Assembly (NCBI GenBank): GCA_020425835.1
Contig: JAGQRC010000193.1
Location: 1 to 6,855 of the forward strand
Source of the DNA: Planctomycetota bacterium
GTDB taxonomy: Bacteria; Planctomycetota; UBA8108; UBA1146; JAJFFE01
DNA: 6,855 bases
Direction: 5' to 3'
The notes beneath the pieces are model-generated. The model did not search any database. It had not been told where the DNA came from and worked only from the letters and a program-made list of their open reading frames with translations. The position numbers were made by a program, and so were the translations under genes. Below, one piece after another: positions 5,059 through 6,855 of this stretch. Positions within the stretch are counted from its first letter, which is position 1, and every line of letters starts with the position of its first letter.

Positions 5059-6855
5059 TTGCTGCCGAAGCACTTCCGAGTTGCCATCAGCTACAGCCGA
5101 GAGCAGTCCGACTTCGTCTCGGGAGTCGCGACCCAGCTACAGAAACATCTCGGCGAGGATCAGGTATTCCTGGACGACTTCTACGAAGGACCTCTCTCGA
5201 AACCCGACCTCGACCAAAGACTCCGCCAGATCTACCACAGCTCCGATCTCGTCGCCGTTTTCATATCCCACGACTACGCGAACTCTCGATGGTGCGCGAA
5301 CGAGCGCCGAGTCCTTGCCGAGCTGCGTCTGAAGGGCGAGGGCGACAGGATCTTCTTCGCGCGGTTCGATGCCGCCGAGATCCCGGAAATCTCGATCGTC
5401 GATGGGTACACAGAGATCGGAGATCGGACCACCACCGACATCGCGCGTGTCATCCTCGATGCCCTGACGAGTCCCCTCTCGCCGAACGAAACGCTGGTCT
5501 GCCCCTATGTCGGACTCTCCCCGTTCACGGAAGATCGGTCCGAGTTCTTCTTCGGCAGAGACTCTGTCATTGCGGACCTCGTGGAGGCGATCGAGAAGCA
5601 CCGGGTCGTGATGACGACCGGACCCTCGGGATCCGGAAAGTCCTCACTGATAGCCGCGGGTGTCATTCCTCGACTGCGGAAGCACAACTGGCTCCCAGTG
5701 ACCTTCCGACCCCAGGACGATCTCGCCCGCGCCCTCGCCGACGCACTTCTCCCCATCGTGGACGCGAGTTTTGCGTCCCAGCCGACCCTGATGCGGCATG
5801 CACAGTCCGTTTCCCAAGCCGAGGTGTTTCGCGGCGCGGACTCACGCGGAACCCTCCTCGATGCCATCGTTGGACGAATCCTGAACGACTCTCCCTCGAT
5901 TCGCCTTCTCGTGAACATCGACCAGCTCGAGGAAATCGTTCGTCGCCCGAGTGCTTTCGACTCGGAGAACGTGCTTCGAGACCTGCTCGATCTGGCTCGC
6001 TCGGTTCGACCACCATTCGACCGGTTCTATTTCGTCGCCACGTTCCGGAAGGACTTCCGACTCGCGCTCCGACGGGCGTCACCCTCGCTCCGGAGGTTCC
6101 TCGGCGACCGAGCACCGACCTTCGAGATTCCGGCTCTACTTCCCCAAGAACTCCATGAGGTGATCGAGAAGCCGGTGCGAATGGCCGGGGGAACCATCTC
6201 TGATGGCGTTTCCGATCGTCTCCTTCGAGACCTTCGCGGCGCAGCGAACGATCTTCCGCTCCTTCAGTTCACGCTGGAGAAGATGTGGTCTCAGGGCAAT
6301 GGCAGACTGACCCACTCTGCTTACAACATGGTCGGACCCGTATCGGTGGCGCTCGCTCGCTACGCCGAAGACGTCTATCGGGAGGTCGTCACCGGAACCT
6401 CCGCCGATCGCGAGCCAACCACCCCCGAAGAGAAGCAACAGGCGCACACATTCGAGCGGGTCTTCCTCCAGCTGGTGCAGCCCGGCCATCTCGGCTTGGG
6501 ACAACGTCGGAGTGCTCTGCGCTCCGAGATCTCCAGTCAGCGCTGGCCACTGGTCCAGAAGCTGGCAGACCGGTCGCTCGTCGTCACTGGGACCGACCCG
6601 GTTCGCGATGAAGACTGCGCCGAGCTCATTCACGAAGCGCTCATTTTCGAGTGGGACCGGCTTCAAGATTGGATCGGCGACGACGGCAACCGGACGTTCC
6701 GGCTCTGGCAAGAGGAACTTCGCGCGTCATTGAATCGCTCGGAGCGAGTCGAGCTCATGGGCTCGTCACTCGAGGACGCACTGCGCTGGCTCGACGAGCG
6801 AGGTTCCGAACTTGGGGCTCTGGAGACCGAGACGATCAAGCGCAGTCGAGTTCTC
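5059..6855 (+). CDS. TIR-nSTAND1 signalling ATPase, NLR-like immune or conflict protein (C-terminus cut by window edge)
   Basis: The frame is open for 599 codons to the last base; the first in-frame stop upstream is at 4906-4908. Residues about 5-137 form a bacterial TIR domain: first strand FRVAISYSREQSDF, a BB-loop-like FLDDFYEGPLSKPDL, then SHDYANSRWCANERRVL, where Glu82 of WCxxE aligns with the catalytic glutamate of NAD-cleaving TIRs, and a closing segment with IPEISIVDGY. Residues 148-599 match the nSTAND1 ATPase module block by block: CPYVGLSPFTED, FFFGRD (163-168), Walker A GPSGSGKSS (188-196, Lys194), Walker B-like LLVNIDQLEEI (Asp288), a sensor-like VATFRKDF (Arg330), LPLLQFTLEKMW, FERVFLQLVQPG (a winged-helix-like region), ELIHEALIFEWDRLQDWI (His525), and a final block LEDALRWLDE. 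By family knowledge STAND proteins oligomerise on sensing a trigger, and the TIR then degrades or cyclises NAD. The sensor, often WD40 or TPR repeats, lies beyond the window. The protein is probably cytosolic; no membrane segment is seen. All visible key motifs are intact. The domain call is firm; a defence role is inferred. Confidence 0.92.
   Translation, partial: MLPKHFRVAISYSREQSDFVSGVATQLQKHLGEDQVFLDDFYEGPLSKPDLDQRLRQIYHSSDLVAVFISHDYANSRWCANERRVLAELRLKGEGDRIFFARFDAAEIPEISIVDGYTEIGDRTTTDIARVILDALTSPLSPNETLVCPYVGLSPFTEDRSEFFFGRDSVIADLVEAIEKHRVVMTTGPSGSGKSSLIAAGVIPRLRKHNWLPVTFRPQDDLARALADALLPIVDASFASQPTLMRHAQSVSQAEVFRGADSRGTLLDAIVGRILNDSPSIRLLVNIDQLEEIVRRPSAFDSENVLRDLLDLARSVRPPFDRFYFVATFRKDFRLALRRASPSLRRFLGDRAPTFEIPALLPQELHEVIEKPVRMAGGTISDGVSDRLLRDLRGAANDLPLLQFTLEKMWSQGNGRLTHSAYNMVGPVSVALARYAEDVYREVVTGTSADREPTTPEEKQQAHTFERVFLQLVQPGHLGLGQRRSALRSEISSQRWPLVQKLADRSLVVTGTDPVRDEDCAELIHEALIFEWDRLQDWIGDDGNRTFRLWQEELRASLNRSERVELMGSSLEDALRWLDERGSELGALETETIKRSRVL

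Noticed and set aside
4905..6158. 417-codon plus-strand open frame overlapping the TIR-STAND gene
   Set aside because: It is a +1-type shadow: Arg/Pro/Ser-rich with no motif, whereas the frame starting at 5059 gives the full TIR and nSTAND1 motif series.
6136..6711. 191-codon minus-strand open frame opposite the STAND module
   Set aside because: Its composition looks more protein-like than the other shadows, but it lies opposite conserved nSTAND1 blocks (LPLLQFTLEKMW, IHEALIFEW), has no recognisable domain and is best explained as antisense.

Overview
The window is high-GC bacterial DNA holding two large genes that diverge from a 550-base spacer. Both run off the window, so each is seen only from its start codon inward. 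The lineage cannot be fixed from these bases. A long exported protein built of IPT/TIG (immunoglobulin-like) repeats next to a TIR-STAND signalling ATPase would fit a complex-lifestyle, GC-rich group such as Planctomycetota, Myxococcota, Acidobacteriota or an uncultured relative; this is inference.

Left two thirds (minus strand, 4508 down to 1): one uninterrupted reading frame of 1502 codons, still open at the window edge. It begins with a clear Sec signal peptide ending in an AxA site, followed by five tandem IPT/TIG-like domains, a fibronectin-III-like segment, and then about 900 residues with many cysteines that I cannot assign to a family. It looks like a secreted or cell-surface protein. 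The long open frames on the opposite strand across this region are shadows of its codon bias.

Spacer (4509-5058): the two start regions with plausible Shine-Dalgarno sites, no convincing gene, and one striking structure at 4800-4849. This is a 15-bp hairpin with a UCCA loop, extended by a second 6-bp helix across a 4-base bulge. It has no U-tract, and it pairs better as plus-strand RNA, that is, as leader RNA of the right-hand gene.

Right part (plus strand, 5059 to 6855): the first 599 codons of a TIR-nSTAND1 protein. The N-terminal TIR domain keeps the WCxxE motif with the presumed catalytic glutamate. The STAND ATPase behind it has an intact Walker A, a Walker B-like DQLEE and the family's other hallmark blocks. 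The C-terminal sensor lies beyond the window. By family knowledge this is a candidate NAD-consuming, threat-sensing immune protein of the NLR-like type. Nothing in the window shows a functional link between the two genes beyond their divergent arrangement.
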